A program made the position numbers and the translations under genes. A model generated the notes under the pieces. The model did no database searches. It was not told the DNA's origin and saw only the letters and a program-made list of their open reading frames with translations. This document shows positions 55,117-64,000 of a stretch of DNA of 64,000 bases, one piece after another; position 1 is the first letter of the stretch, and each line of letters starts with the position of its first letter. Source of the stretch: Paraburkholderia heleia NBRC 101817 (lineage in GTDB: Bacteria > Pseudomonadota > Gammaproteobacteria > Burkholderiales > Burkholderiaceae); NCBI RefSeq assembly GCF_000739775.1, contig NZ_BBJH01000032.1:1-64000 (forward strand), written 5' to 3'.

Positions 55117-55929
55117 ATGGCTATTTGCGAAAATATTTCGAGACTTCTGAATGTTTTTCGAGTCATATGGCCGAACTGGAAACAGAACTGGCTCGAGGAT
55201 GGAACGGGGCGTGTCACGTTTTTCCCCCCACCGCCCGAAGACCTTGCGCGCGCCATGCGAGGCTGGGAGGCGTTCATCAACGAGCAGACCGGCGCTGGCG
55301 GATATCGGTGCCCCAACGTCCTCGTGCGGTCCGCTTGTGCAGCCTTTGGATTTGTCTACCTGCATCCCTTTCTGGATGGGAACGGGCGTATTCACCGCTT
55401 CCTTATTCACCATGTGATCAACGGTGCCCGGCGATTGAATGGCGGGGCCATCGTGCCGGTCTCAGCGGTCTTCAGGCGCCACGAAGACCTGTATCTTGAC
55501 GTGCTGAACGGGTTCTCCCGCCCGACCACGCGACTGTGGCGATATGCGCCCGGCGAGGACGCGCCGCACGTGGTTTCGTCACCGGGTGGGCGACCCTACC
55601 GGTTCTTCGACGCGACAGGGGAAGTCCGTTTCCTGCACCGCATGCTCATCGAGGCCGTGAGGACCGAGTTGCCACGCGAGCTGCACTGGCCAAGCGGATT
55701 CGACGCCGCGTTTGAGCAGCTGAACGGCGAACTCAATCTTCCGCGCCCGGACCTGTCGGCGCTCATCCGCATGGTGCAATCGAACAACGGAAGGTTGTCG
55801 TCGAACAAACGCAAGACGTACCCGCATCTGCCCGATGAGGTCATTGCCCGCATTGAAGAGGTGGTGCGCGAGGCTTTCAACCCGGCATCGGCGCAAACCA
55901 GCGGTGACGACGAATCCTCGCAGCCCTGA
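55117..55929 (+). pseudogene. 5'-truncated Fic family protein gene
   Basis: Frame of 270 residues that keeps the catalytic core of a Fic (AMP-transferase-like) protein. The Fic motif HPFLDGNGRIHR lies near residues 87-98, and HHVINGARRLNGGAIVPVSAV follows as in the DUF-type Fic proteins of about 500 residues. C-terminal segments (QSNNGRLSSNKR) match the family end. The first 28 or so residues do not look like the family; similarity begins near GRVTFFPPPPEDLARAM, so several hundred N-terminal residues are missing. No ribosome site precedes the ATG. AT-rich DNA with repeated TTTTCGAG-like words lies just upstream. Could be expressed as a short Fic protein, but a remnant is more likely. Confidence 0.65.
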
Positions 55930-56085
55930 GAGCCGGAGTTCCGTGGCGCGACAGTTTTTCGAGGATGGAGCACCAATGGCAGGTAGCAAAATACATGAGG
56001 CAACGACCACGATCGGGTAACAGATATCCTGAGTTAATGCGCTGGTCGACCGGCCATCCTGCTTGACGCCATGCCCTCCCCTGAT

Positions 56086-58107
56086 TCAGTGCGCCACCGG
56101 GGAGTGCGCGAACGCCTCGCGGAACATCGGTATCAGCCGCTTGTTGCCGAATTCGCTGAGGTGATCCGCGTCGTAATACAACGGCCTTAGCTGCCGGGTT
56201 GCCCAGCAACGTCCGTGGTCGCACATCCAGCGCCTGGGGTCGAGCAGCTTCACGCCGCATTGTGTTGCCGCAGACTCCTGTGCCGTGCGCGCGAACTCGT
56301 TACGCCTGGTGTAGTCGTCGAGCGAAATGGACAGGTCGCCGGTGCCCCACCCGAACATCAATTGGTGCGACATCGCCCGCGGGACTTCGAATGGCATTTC
56401 CGGCACCGGCTGCACCAGATAGACCGGATGCAACTTTGCGATCTGGCAGGTCGATGCAACCAGATGCTGCGCAAATTCCGCGAGGAACGCGGGCGTCGCA
56501 GAATCGTACCGTCGGGAGAAGTAGACGAGCGGATGATGGCTGAACGCGCTGTCGTCGATCGGCCCGAACGCATAGTCCGACGTACGGTTGACGATAAACA
56601 CCGGGATCGCCGGGTCGAGCGAGGCCAGCTTGCGCAATGCCCAGTTGTTGAAGTCGGGGCAGTCCAGGGTGGCGGGCGAGCCCGGGATCACGTGCTGACC
56701 GAAGAGGGTCAGGCAGCCGGCATAACTCAGTTCCATGACTGCACCAGCCGGCAAGGCATTCTGGACCGCGCTCACCATTGCGTCCGCGTGGCTGTCGCCG
56801 AGGACAATCGCCCGCAACGGACCGCTGCCGAACATGCATGCGGGCGATGTGCCGCCGGATCGGGCAAGGCACCGGTCGCGCATCGGGCTGTAATCGAGTT
56901 GCTCGTCTTCGGCCATGTTCCATTGGAGCGGCACCCGGTTCGGCACGTGCTGATACCGGGCGGCCACCGCAACGAGCGTCAAGCCCGCCAGCGCCGCGCC
57001 AAGACGCAAAAGGCGCGCGGGCCGCGCAACCCGTGCGAGATAGCTGCGCGAAGGCTGTTCGACGAGCTGATAAGAAGCTTCGCCGAGCAGCATTGCTGCG
57101 GCGATACCCCCCGCGATGCTCACGGGATCATGCTGCCGATCGACGTAGAACAGCACCACCCACACTGGCCAGTGCCAGAGGTAGAGTGAATACGAACGGG
57201 TGCCGAGCCATTGTGCGAGCGCGTTGCCGGTGAACGGCGAGCGCTGCCTCGATCCAGCAATCACCAGCGCCGCGCCGAGCACGGGCACAATTGCGAAGCC
57301 GCCAGGCCAGATCAGTCGGGAGTTGAAGCGCACGATAGCCAGCGTAATCAGGGCAAGGCCGACGCCTTCGAACGCCCTCGCGAGCGCAGCGGGCAGTCGG
57401 CGTCGTCCCGTGTAGAGCCACACCATTCCCCCCGCCAGCATTTCCCACGCACGCGTCGGAAGCAAATAAAACGCAGCGCTGGGCCAACGCCAGGACGCGT
57501 AGATCGAGCAGCCCAACGACAGGACACCCACCGCGGCCAACAGGGCGCACACGCCGGACTTGCGCCGCCAATTCCATGCGAGCGCCGCCCCAAGCGGCAA
57601 CAAGAGGTAGAACTGCCACTCCACGGACAATGACCAGGTGTGCAGGAGCCAGGTCTCGTGCGACCCCGTGTCGAAGTAGCCGGAGTGCTTCCAGAACAGG
57701 GCATTGGAGACGAACATGAGTGCGGCCGCTACACTGACCGAGAGCTGCCGATATTCGATGTGCGCGAGTCTGAACCAGCCGGCCACGAGTAGCACCGCAC
57801 ACAGCGCGAAAAGCGCGGGCACGATGCGCACCGCGCGCGACAGGTAGAAGTCGAGCAGCGAGAACCGGTTGCGCTCGAGCGCCGAGACGACGATTCCGGT
57901 CATCAGGAATCCTGAGATGACGAAGAACACGTCGACGCCGACGAACCCACCGGAAAAGCCCGAAATCCCGAAGTGGTAGAGCATGACCGGCAGCACCGCC
58001 CATGCGCGCAGGCCGTTGATGTCGTAGCGGAAAGCCGGGCTGACCGCCTGCTCCGTGGGCTGAGCGCCGGCAAAGCCCGTCTCGATGACCGATTTTGTTC
58101 TTTGCAT
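56086..58107 (-). CDS. Acyltransferase-3/SGNH (OafA-like) membrane O-acyltransferase
   Basis: Protein of 673 residues in two parts. The first 370 residues form an acyltransferase-3 domain of about ten membrane segments, with RYDINGLRAWAVLPVMLYHF (catalytic His) and GFVGVDVFFVISGFLM. The C-terminal part is a periplasmic SGNH hydrolase-like domain with VLGDSHADAMV as the GDSH block. Such enzymes acetylate O-antigen or other surface sugars. The frame opens at 58158, but ATG 58107 has GAGGAG eight bases upstream. It lies between the urea transporter and urease genes, to which it has no functional link. It may act on the O-antigen made from the genes at the left of the window. Confidence 0.88.
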   Translation of the reverse strand: MQRTKSVIETGFAGAQPTEQAVSPAFRYDINGLRAWAVLPVMLYHFGISGFSGGFVGVDVFFVISGFLMTGIVVSALERNRFSLLDFYLSRAVRIVPALFALCAVLLVAGWFRLAHIEYRQLSVSVAAALMFVSNALFWKHSGYFDTGSHETWLLHTWSLSVEWQFYLLLPLGAALAWNWRRKSGVCALLAAVGVLSLGCSIYASWRWPSAAFYLLPTRAWEMLAGGMVWLYTGRRRLPAALARAFEGVGLALITLAIVRFNSRLIWPGGFAIVPVLGAALVIAGSRQRSPFTGNALAQWLGTRSYSLYLWHWPVWVVLFYVDRQHDPVSIAGGIAAAMLLGEASYQLVEQPSRSYLARVARPARLLRLGAALAGLTLVAVAARYQHVPNRVPLQWNMAEDEQLDYSPMRDRCLARSGGTSPACMFGSGPLRAIVLGDSHADAMVSAVQNALPAGAVMELSYAGCLTLFGQHVIPGSPATLDCPDFNNWALRKLASLDPAIPVFIVNRTSDYAFGPIDDSAFSHHPLVYFSRRYDSATPAFLAEFAQHLVASTCQIAKLHPVYLVQPVPEMPFEVPRAMSHQLMFGWGTGDLSISLDDYTRRNEFARTAQESAATQCGVKLLDPRRWMCDHGRCWATRQLRPLYYDADHLSEFGNKRLIPMFREAFAHSPVAH

Positions 58108-58158
58108 GTTGTTCACTCCTCGAGCGGACATGGCGAGAACAATGTGAGAAAGCCCCAT

Positions 58159-58476
58159 CCCGTGACGGTGACCGCGCCTCTGAAACTCAAGTGGAACAAT
58201 AACCGCGACGCTTGCGGACGCTCCCTGGAAAAAGTGCTGTTTGGTACGCTAGCGCACCGTAGTCGCGGCTTGTGCGGCGCAGCAAAGACCGAGAGAGGGA
58301 ATGTCCGGGTGTTGGCTTGCGCGGCTGGCCAGAGAGGGCCGGCAAGCGCCCCCCGCCGACCGGACGATGCGGGCGTTGCTGGCGTCTCGACAAATGTGGT
58401 GACGAATGCAGGCGGCTCAGAAAGAGATAATCGGCAGGTGTTAGTCCTCGAAATGTGAGCCGGCCGTGATGCTCCG
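58159..58476. other. Non-coding gap after urtE
   Basis: A gap of 318 bases between the acyltransferase start and the urtE end. No gene or clear terminator seen. The acyltransferase promoter should be here. Confidence 0.4.
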
Positions 58477-59172
58477 TTAAACCGCGATCAACTCCCGCAC
58501 CCCGTCCGCATCCATGCTTGCGCCGGCGCCGCCCGCCACGATTTCGCCGCGGCTCATCACCCAGTAGCGGTCCGCAATGGCCTTGGCGAAGTCGTAATAC
58601 TGCTCGACCAGCAGTACCGTCATGTGCATCTCTTCCACGAGCCGGCGCAGCGTGCGGCCGATGTCCTGGATGATCGAAGGCTGGATGCCTTCGGTAGGCT
58701 CATCGAGAATGAGCAACTGCGGATCGCTCATCAGCGCGCGGCCGATGGCGAGCTGCTGCTGCTGGCCGCCCGAGAGGTCGCCGCCGCGCCGCGCCTTCAT
58801 GTCCTTGAGCACGGGAAAGAGTTCGTAGATATGCGCGGGCACGCTCGACGGCATGCGCTTCTTGCTTGCCGCGCCCACCAGCAGATTCTCCTCGACGCTC
58901 AAGCGTGGAAAGATATCGCGCCCTTGCGGCACGTAAGCGAGGCCGTGCGCCACCCGCGCATGCGTGGGCAGCTTCGTGAGCGCTTCGCCGCGCCACGCGA
59001 TCGAGCCGTTCCTGGTCGGCACGACTCCCATGAGGCAGCGCAGCAGCGTGGTCTTGCCCACGCCGTTGCGCCCGAGCAGCACGGTGAGTTCGCCCTCGGG
59101 CACCGTCATCGACACGTTGCGCAAAATGTGGCTGCCGCCATAGTACTGATTCAGCGATTCGATAGTTAGCAT
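58477..59172 (-). CDS. urtE: Urea ABC transporter ATP-binding protein UrtE
   Basis: ATPase of 231 residues of the branched-chain amino acid (LivF) type. Walker A GRNGVGKTT near residues 34-42, signature LSGGQQQQLAIGRAL near 134-148, Walker B LLILDEPTEG and the H-loop (VLLVEQYYDFA) are all present. It pairs with UrtD to energise urea uptake through UrtB and UrtC. It starts 22 bases after urtD; last gene of the transporter operon in this window. Confidence 0.93.
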   Translation of the reverse strand: MLTIESLNQYYGGSHILRNVSMTVPEGELTVLLGRNGVGKTTLLRCLMGVVPTRNGSIAWRGEALTKLPTHARVAHGLAYVPQGRDIFPRLSVEENLLVGAASKKRMPSSVPAHIYELFPVLKDMKARRGGDLSGGQQQQLAIGRALMSDPQLLILDEPTEGIQPSIIQDIGRTLRRLVEEMHMTVLLVEQYYDFAKAIADRYWVMSRGEIVAGGAGASMDADGVRELIAV

Positions 59173-59194
59173 GGCTGATAATGTCGATACGGCC

Positions 59195-60076
59195 CTAGCG
59201 GCCCAGATACGATTCGATCACCGTTTCGTCGCGCTTGACTTCGTCGAGCGTGCCGTGCGCGAGCACGCTGCCTTCGGCCATCACCGTCACACGGCCCGTT
59301 TCGCCCGCGAGCGCCGCGACGAACTCCATGTCGTGCTCGACCACCATCATCGAGCAGGTGCCGCGCAGGCGGTTGAGCAGCGTCGCAAGCTCCATGGTTT
59401 CGTCGTCGGTCATGCCGGCGGCGGGCTCGTCGAGCAGCAGCAGTTGCGGCTTCTGCATGAGCAGCATGCCGATTTCGAGGCGCTGCTTCTGCCCGTGCGA
59501 TAGCTCGCCCGCGAGGCGCCGCGCGTCGCTCTCGAGGCGAATCACCTCGAGCGTTTCCTCGATCTTCGCCTGCGCCTCGCGCGCGAGGCGCGCCCGCAGC
59601 GTGGCGAACCAGCCCTTGTCGGCCTTCATCGCGAGTTCGAGGTTCTCCCAGACGGGATGCTGCTCGAACACCGTGGGCTTCTGGAACTTGCGGCCTATGC
59701 CCGCGCGTGCAATGGCCGGCTCGTTCATGCGCGTGAGGTCGAGCGTCTGCCCGAGGAACACCTTGCCCGAATCGGGCACGGTCTTGCCGGTGATGACATC
59801 CATCATCGTGGTCTTGCCCGCGCCGTTCGGGCCGATCACGCAGCGCAGCTCGCCCACGTCGATCACGAGCGAAAGCTTGTTGAGCGCGCGAAAGCCGTCG
59901 AAGCTCACGGTCACGTCTTCCAGATAGAGGATCGTGCCGTGCGAGGTATCGATCGCGCCGGGTTCGACCACGTGCCCGAGATCCGCCACGCCGGAGAGGG
60001 CCATCTCGTCCTGCCGGAGGGCATCGTCGAAGGGATTGTGGTTGAGCGGGTCGCTGATCACGCTATGTCCGTTCAT
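59195..60076 (-). CDS. urtD: Urea ABC transporter ATP-binding protein UrtD
   Basis: ATPase of 293 residues of the LivG type. Walker A GPNGAGKTT near residues 83-91, signature LSHGQKQRLEIGMLL and Walker B LLLLDEPAAGMTDDE are clear. About 45 extra N-terminal residues precede the core, as seen in some Burkholderia homologues. ATG 60076 overlaps the urtC stop by four bases (ATGA). The larger frame extending into urtC is not coding. Confidence 0.93.
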   Translation of the reverse strand: MNGHSVISDPLNHNPFDDALRQDEMALSGVADLGHVVEPGAIDTSHGTILYLEDVTVSFDGFRALNKLSLVIDVGELRCVIGPNGAGKTTMMDVITGKTVPDSGKVFLGQTLDLTRMNEPAIARAGIGRKFQKPTVFEQHPVWENLELAMKADKGWFATLRARLAREAQAKIEETLEVIRLESDARRLAGELSHGQKQRLEIGMLLMQKPQLLLLDEPAAGMTDDETMELATLLNRLRGTCSMMVVEHDMEFVAALAGETGRVTVMAEGSVLAHGTLDEVKRDETVIESYLGR

Positions 60077-61278
60077 GGGCGTTCGCTCCGCGTGGGGAAC
60101 CCGCTGGCGATCCGGCTCCGGATGAGTTCGATGAGTCCCATGATGCCGTTGGGCAGCAGAAGCGGCACGAGCACGAACATCAGGCCGAGGAAGAACAGCC
60201 AGTACTCGGCGAAATGCGCGGTGAAGAAGCTCTTTGCGCCGTTCACGGCGAACGCGCCGATGATCGGCCCGATGAGCGTGCCGCGCCCGCCCACGGCCAC
60301 CCAGATCGCCATTTCGATCGAGTTGCCCGGCGACATCTCGCTCGGGTTGATGATGCCGACCTGCGGCACGTAGAGCGCGCCCGCGATGCCGCACAGCACG
60401 GCCGAGACGGTCCACACGAACAGCTTGTAGCCAAGCGGGCTGTAGCCGAGGAACATGAGGCGCGTTTCGCCGTCGCGCACGGCGGTCACGACACGCCCGA
60501 GCTTCGAGGTGACGATGGCCCGCGCGCCGAGAAACGCGAGCACGAGCACGGCGAACGTGAGCAGGAACAGCACGGTGCGCGTGCCCGGATGCGTGATCGG
60601 CATGCCCGCGATGCGCTTGAAGTCGGTGAAGCCGTTGTTGCCGCCGAAGCCGGTTTCGTTGCGGTAGAACAGCAGCATCGCGGCGAACGTCATGGCCTGC
60701 GTGATGATCGAGAGATACACGCCTTTCACGCGCGAGCGGAACGTGAAGAAGCCGAATACCCAGGCGACCACGGCGGGCACGAGCACGACGAGCAGGAGTG
60801 CATACCCGAGGTGCTCCGTGCCTTGCCAGTACCACGGCAGCGCATGCCAGTCGAGAAACACCATGAAGTCGGGCAGGTCGCTGCCGTACTTGCCGTCGTG
60901 ACCGATCTCGCGCATGAGGTACATGCCGATGGCGTAGCCGCCCAGCGCGAAGAAGAGACCGTGACCGAGGCTCAGAATGCCGCAATAGCCCCACACGAGA
61001 TCGAGCGCGAGCGCGGCGATCGCGTAGCACATGAGCTTGCCGACGAGCGTCATCGCATAGGCGGAAAGATGCAGCGCGCTCGATTGCGGCAGCACCAGCG
61101 CGCAAAGCGGCACGCCCACGCCGGTCACGAGGATCAGCACGATGAGCGCGAGCCAGGCGCGCGGCGAGAGCAGGGCCGGCCGCGCGGGCAAGCCGAGCGC
61201 GAACGTTTCGGCGCCGTCGCCCGGAGCGCGCGAGGGGCCTGGCGAGTGACGCGTGGAAGGGGAAGTGACGCTCGTCAT
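60073..61278 (-). CDS. urtC: Urea ABC transporter permease UrtC
   Basis: LivM-type permease of 401 residues with about ten membrane segments. CYAIAALALDLVWGYCGILSLGHGLFFALGGYA near residues 85-120 and the later VGGRGTLIGPIIGA are UrtC/LivM features. The N-terminal 35 residues are polar. ATG 61278 follows the urtB stop by one base and has GGAGG upstream. It forms the membrane channel with UrtB. Confidence 0.93.
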   Translation of the reverse strand: MTSVTSPSTRHSPGPSRAPGDGAETFALGLPARPALLSPRAWLALIVLILVTGVGVPLCALVLPQSSALHLSAYAMTLVGKLMCYAIAALALDLVWGYCGILSLGHGLFFALGGYAIGMYLMREIGHDGKYGSDLPDFMVFLDWHALPWYWQGTEHLGYALLLVVLVPAVVAWVFGFFTFRSRVKGVYLSIITQAMTFAAMLLFYRNETGFGGNNGFTDFKRIAGMPITHPGTRTVLFLLTFAVLVLAFLGARAIVTSKLGRVVTAVRDGETRLMFLGYSPLGYKLFVWTVSAVLCGIAGALYVPQVGIINPSEMSPGNSIEMAIWVAVGGRGTLIGPIIGAFAVNGAKSFFTAHFAEYWLFFLGLMFVLVPLLLPNGIMGLIELIRSRIASGFPTRSERP

Positions 61279-61279
61279 G

Positions 61280-62929
61280 TCATGCCTCCGCGCTGCGGCC
61301 CTTGAGGGCGAACAGCCCCTGCGGACGCTTCTGGATGAAGAGCACGATCAGCACGAGCACGGCGATCTTCGCGAGCACGGCGCCCCAGAACGGCTCGATC
61401 GCCTTGGAGACGAGCCCGAGACCGAAGCCGCCGATCACGGTGCCCGCGATCTGCCCGACTCCGCCCAGCACCACGGCCATGAACGAGTCGATGATGTAGC
61501 TCTGGCCGAGATCGGGGCCCACGTTGCCGATCTGCGAGAGCGCGCAGCCGCCGAGGCCCGCGACGCCCGCGCCGAACGCGAAGGCCCACGCATCCACGCG
61601 CGCGGTGCGCACGCCCACGCAGGCGGCCATGCGGCGGTTTTGCGTGACGGCGCGCACGAACAGGCCAAGACGCGTCTTCGTGAGCACGGTCCACGCAACG
61701 CCCACCACGATCAGCGAGAACGCGAGGATCGCGAGGCGGTTGTACGGCAGGATGAGGTTGGGCATGACGCTCACGCCGCCGCTCATCCACGAAGGGTTTT
61801 CGACCTGCACGTTCTGCGCGCCGAAGATCATGCGCGTGGCCTGAATGAGGATGAGGCTGATGCCGAACGTGGTGAGCAGCGTCTCGAGCGGGCGGCCGTA
61901 GAGGTGGCGGATCACGAGCCGCTCGATCACCGCGCCCACGAGCGCTGCGGCGACGAACGAAGCGGGAATCGCGAAGAGCGGATACCAGTCGAACGCGCCG
62001 GGCGCATAGCGCTGCACGAGCGTTTGCACGACATAGGTCGCGTACGCGCCGATCATGAGGAACTCGCCGTGCGCCATGTTGATGACGCCGATGAGCCCAT
62101 AGGTGATGGCGAGGCCGAGCGCCGCGAGCAGCAGCACGCTGCCGAGCGACAGGCCCGCGAACAGCGTGCCGGCGATCTCGCTGCGGCGCTGGATGGCGTC
62201 GAGCGCGTCGATGCCTTGTTGTGCTGCGGCGCGCACGTCCGCGTCGGGCTCGTTGTACGCGCCGCTCGCGTTTTTCGCAACGAGCGGACGCAGCAGTTCG
62301 TACATGTCGAGGTCGTGGCGCGCAGCGACGAGCTTCGCCGCTTCGAGGCGCGTGGCCGGGTTCGGGTTGTGCAGCGCGGTCATCGCCCAGAGCGTGTCGA
62401 GACGGCGCCTGAGCGCCGGGTCGGTTTCCTTCGCGCGCGCGGCGTCGATCATCGGCTTCATGGCCGGATCGGGATTTTTCAGCAATTCGGTAATGGCCGC
62501 GCGCCGCGTTTCCAGGTCGGGCGAGGCGAGTTGCAGGCCCGAGACGGCGCCCGCCACCTTCGAGCGCAGGAGGTTGTTCAGCGTGATGGACTGCGCGCTC
62601 GCTGCGACGCTTGCGGCGACGGGTTTGCCCGTTGCTGCGTCGCGTGCGCTTTGTCCATCCGCGCCATCCTGCACGAGCACTTCGCCGGCATCGGTTGCCG
62701 TGACGTTGTCGTCGGCGAGCGCTTTGAGGAGCGCAAGCGAAGCGGCGTCGTGCGTGGCGATGAGCTTGTCGATGGCCGCGGATTTCGCATCGAAGTCGTC
62801 GCCGGCAAGCGGCGCGACGTCGGCCGCATCGAGTGCGTGCGCGGTCGTGGATAGCACTGTGAAGAGCGCCGCCGCGGCGAGCGCGTGGCGCAAGCCCGCG
62901 CGCGCGTACCTCGGGAGTGAGAGAGCCAT
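61280..62929 (-). CDS. urtB: Urea ABC transporter permease UrtB
   Basis: LivH-type permease of 549 residues. A signal-like segment (RHALAAAALFTVLSTTAHA) and an N-terminal periplasmic helical-repeat region of about 220 residues precede the membrane part, which contains GLAITYGLIGVINMAHGEFLMIGAYATY, a LivH hallmark. This two-part layout is normal for UrtB. The frame opens at 63031, but ATG 62929 starts the signal segment. The 112-base gap to urtA upstream shows no gene. Confidence 0.92.
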   Translation of the reverse strand: MALSLPRYARAGLRHALAAAALFTVLSTTAHALDAADVAPLAGDDFDAKSAAIDKLIATHDAASLALLKALADDNVTATDAGEVLVQDGADGQSARDAATGKPVAASVAASAQSITLNNLLRSKVAGAVSGLQLASPDLETRRAAITELLKNPDPAMKPMIDAARAKETDPALRRRLDTLWAMTALHNPNPATRLEAAKLVAARHDLDMYELLRPLVAKNASGAYNEPDADVRAAAQQGIDALDAIQRRSEIAGTLFAGLSLGSVLLLAALGLAITYGLIGVINMAHGEFLMIGAYATYVVQTLVQRYAPGAFDWYPLFAIPASFVAAALVGAVIERLVIRHLYGRPLETLLTTFGISLILIQATRMIFGAQNVQVENPSWMSGGVSVMPNLILPYNRLAILAFSLIVVGVAWTVLTKTRLGLFVRAVTQNRRMAACVGVRTARVDAWAFAFGAGVAGLGGCALSQIGNVGPDLGQSYIIDSFMAVVLGGVGQIAGTVIGGFGLGLVSKAIEPFWGAVLAKIAVLVLIVLFIQKRPQGLFALKGRSAEA

Positions 62930-63041
62930 GATGGGTTCTTTGGGTGCGGACCGCGGCAACGGCCTGCCCGTTACGCCGCGGCCCGTAGACAGGGCGCGCG
63001 AGCGCGCGCCACCTTGCGGCGCGGCGCTCACGAAGACAACG

Positions 63042-64000
63042 TCAGGCCACGCGCGAGCGGCGCAGGAAGGCGGGCAGCGTGGTCGACGTGACCACGTCGG
63101 GCTTGCCTTCGTTGCCGGCGATGTACGGGCTCCACGGCTGCGCGCGAATCGCGGTCTTCGTCTTCCAGACGACGTTGAACTGGCCGTCGCCGCGGATCTC
63201 GCCGATCATCACCGGCTTGTGCAGGTGGTGGTTGCCGTCCATCGTGAGCGTGAAGCCCGAGGGCGCCGCCACGGTCTGACCGATCATGGCCACGCGTACC
63301 TTGTCGACGTCGGTGCTCTTCGCCTTTTCCACGGCCTGCTTCCACATGTGGATACCGACGAAAGTCGCTTCCATCGGGTCGTTGGTCACGCGCTTCGCTC
63401 CCCCGGGCAGGTTGTTCGCCTGCACCCAGGCTTCGAACTGTTCCTTGAACTTCGTGTTGTTCGGGCCTTTCACCGACATGAAGTAATTCCACGCCGCGAG
63501 GTGCCCCACGAGCGGCTTCGTGTCGATGCCGCGCAGCTCTTCCTCGCCCACGGAGAACGCGACCACGGGCACGTCGGTCGCCTTGATGCCCTGGTTGCCG
63601 AGCTCCTTGTAGAAGGGCACGTTCGAATCGCCGTTGATGGTCGACACGACCGTGGTCTTGCCGCCTTGCGAAAACGTCTTGATGTTCGCGACGATGGTCT
63701 GATAGTCGCTATGGCCGAACGGCGTGTAGACCTCCTGAATATCGTTGTCCTTCACGCCCTTCGAGTGCAGGAAGGCGCGCAGGATCTTGTTGGTCGTGCG
63801 CGGATACACATAGTCGGTGCCGAGCAGGAAAAAGCGCTTGGCGCCGCCGCCTTCGGCGCTCATCAGGTATTCCACCGCGGGAAGGGCCTGCTGGTTGGGC
63901 GCCGCACCCGTGTAGAAGACGTTGCGCGACATCTCTTCCCCTTCATATTGCACGGGGTAGTAGAGCAGGCCGTTGAGCTCTTCGAACACCGGCAGCACCG
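63042..64000 (-). CDS. urtA: Urea ABC transporter substrate-binding protein UrtA (partial)
   Basis: Type I periplasmic binding protein of the UrtA/AmiC group, cut at its N-terminus by the window edge; 319 residues remain. LNGLLYYPVQYEGEEMSRNVFYTGAAPNQQ and FFLLGTDYVYPRTTNKI are diagnostic. The C-terminus lies at 63042. It delivers urea, and perhaps short amides, to UrtBC. The GTG near 63998 is an internal codon, not the start. The signal peptide is outside the window. Confidence 0.95.
   Translation of the reverse strand, partial: VLPVFEELNGLLYYPVQYEGEEMSRNVFYTGAAPNQQALPAVEYLMSAEGGGAKRFFLLGTDYVYPRTTNKILRAFLHSKGVKDNDIQEVYTPFGHSDYQTIVANIKTFSQGGKTTVVSTINGDSNVPFYKELGNQGIKATDVPVVAFSVGEEELRGIDTKPLVGHLAAWNYFMSVKGPNNTKFKEQFEAWVQANNLPGGAKRVTNDPMEATFVGIHMWKQAVEKAKSTDVDKVRVAMIGQTVAAPSGFTLTMDGNHHLHKPVMIGEIRGDGQFNVVWKTKTAIRAQPWSPYIAGNEGKPDVVTSTTLPAFLRRSRVA

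Noticed and set aside
53394-55499. 701-codon open frame antisense to ureA and ureD
   Set aside because: It is the high-GC shadow of the urease genes; its amino acid content is Arg/Ala/His-rich without domains, and the antisense genes are certain.
60077-61105. N-terminal extension of urtD into urtC
   Set aside because: The extension is Arg-rich shadow sequence of urtC; the ATG overlapping the urtC stop and the normal UrtD domain settle the start.

Overview
The window is high-GC DNA with the gene style of a Burkholderiaceae chromosome, most likely Paraburkholderia, Caballeronia or Burkholderia. This rests on a wbiG-wbiH-wbiI type O-antigen block, a Kdo hydroxylase between waaC and waaA, and a urtABCDE urea transporter running into a ureDABCEFG urease operon. 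The species cannot be named from sequence alone. I found no rRNA, tRNA, CRISPR array or intact insertion sequence.

Region 1 (about 0.2-23.7 kb) is a surface-polysaccharide and O-antigen region of mixed orientation. It starts with a zinc-ribbon methyltransferase and a PAPS-type sulfotransferase (minus strand). A plus-strand run follows: two GT2 glycosyltransferases, a large GT-C membrane protein, a WbiG-like epimerase, a WbiH-like initiating sugar-phosphate transferase and a WbiI/WbpM-like 4,6-dehydratase, closed by a strong bidirectional terminator. Then come GtrA, a small lipoprotein, cysC (makes PAPS), galE, a GT4 glycosyltransferase and manC. An lrgAB pair interrupts, followed by an O-antigen ligase/polymerase-like protein, a GT2, a Wzx flippase and manB. 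The sulfotransferase plus the stand-alone cysC suggest a sulfated glycan.

Region 2 (23.9-32.8 kb) is accessory. It holds five paralogous GT87 (DUF2029-type) multi-pass glycosyltransferases, a GtrB-like polyprenyl-phosphate glycosyltransferase and a small T4 Imm-like membrane protein. Gaps are long and at least one contains decayed coding sequence. The 3' end of the second GT87 gene runs out of frame over a remnant of the manB C-terminus, a scar of duplication or recombination.

Region 3 (33.6-44.5 kb) is a complete-looking Tad/Flp type IVb pilus operon: three tandem flp pilin genes, cpaA, cpaB, cpaC, a lipoprotein, cpaE, cpaF, tadB, tadC, tadE and tadG. The first two flp genes encode identical mature pilins, and each is followed by a similar stem-loop.

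Region 4 (44.7-49.3 kb) holds inner-core LPS genes: waaC, kdoO, waaA and a CgeB-like glycosyltransferase.

Region 5 (49.3-64 kb, mostly minus strand) is urea use: urtA (cut by the window edge), urtB, urtC, urtD, urtE, then ureD, ureA, ureB, ureC, ureE, ureF, ureG. Transporter and enzyme modules are separated by an OafA-like acyltransferase and a 5'-truncated Fic gene. Imported urea would be hydrolysed by the nickel urease matured by UreDEFG.
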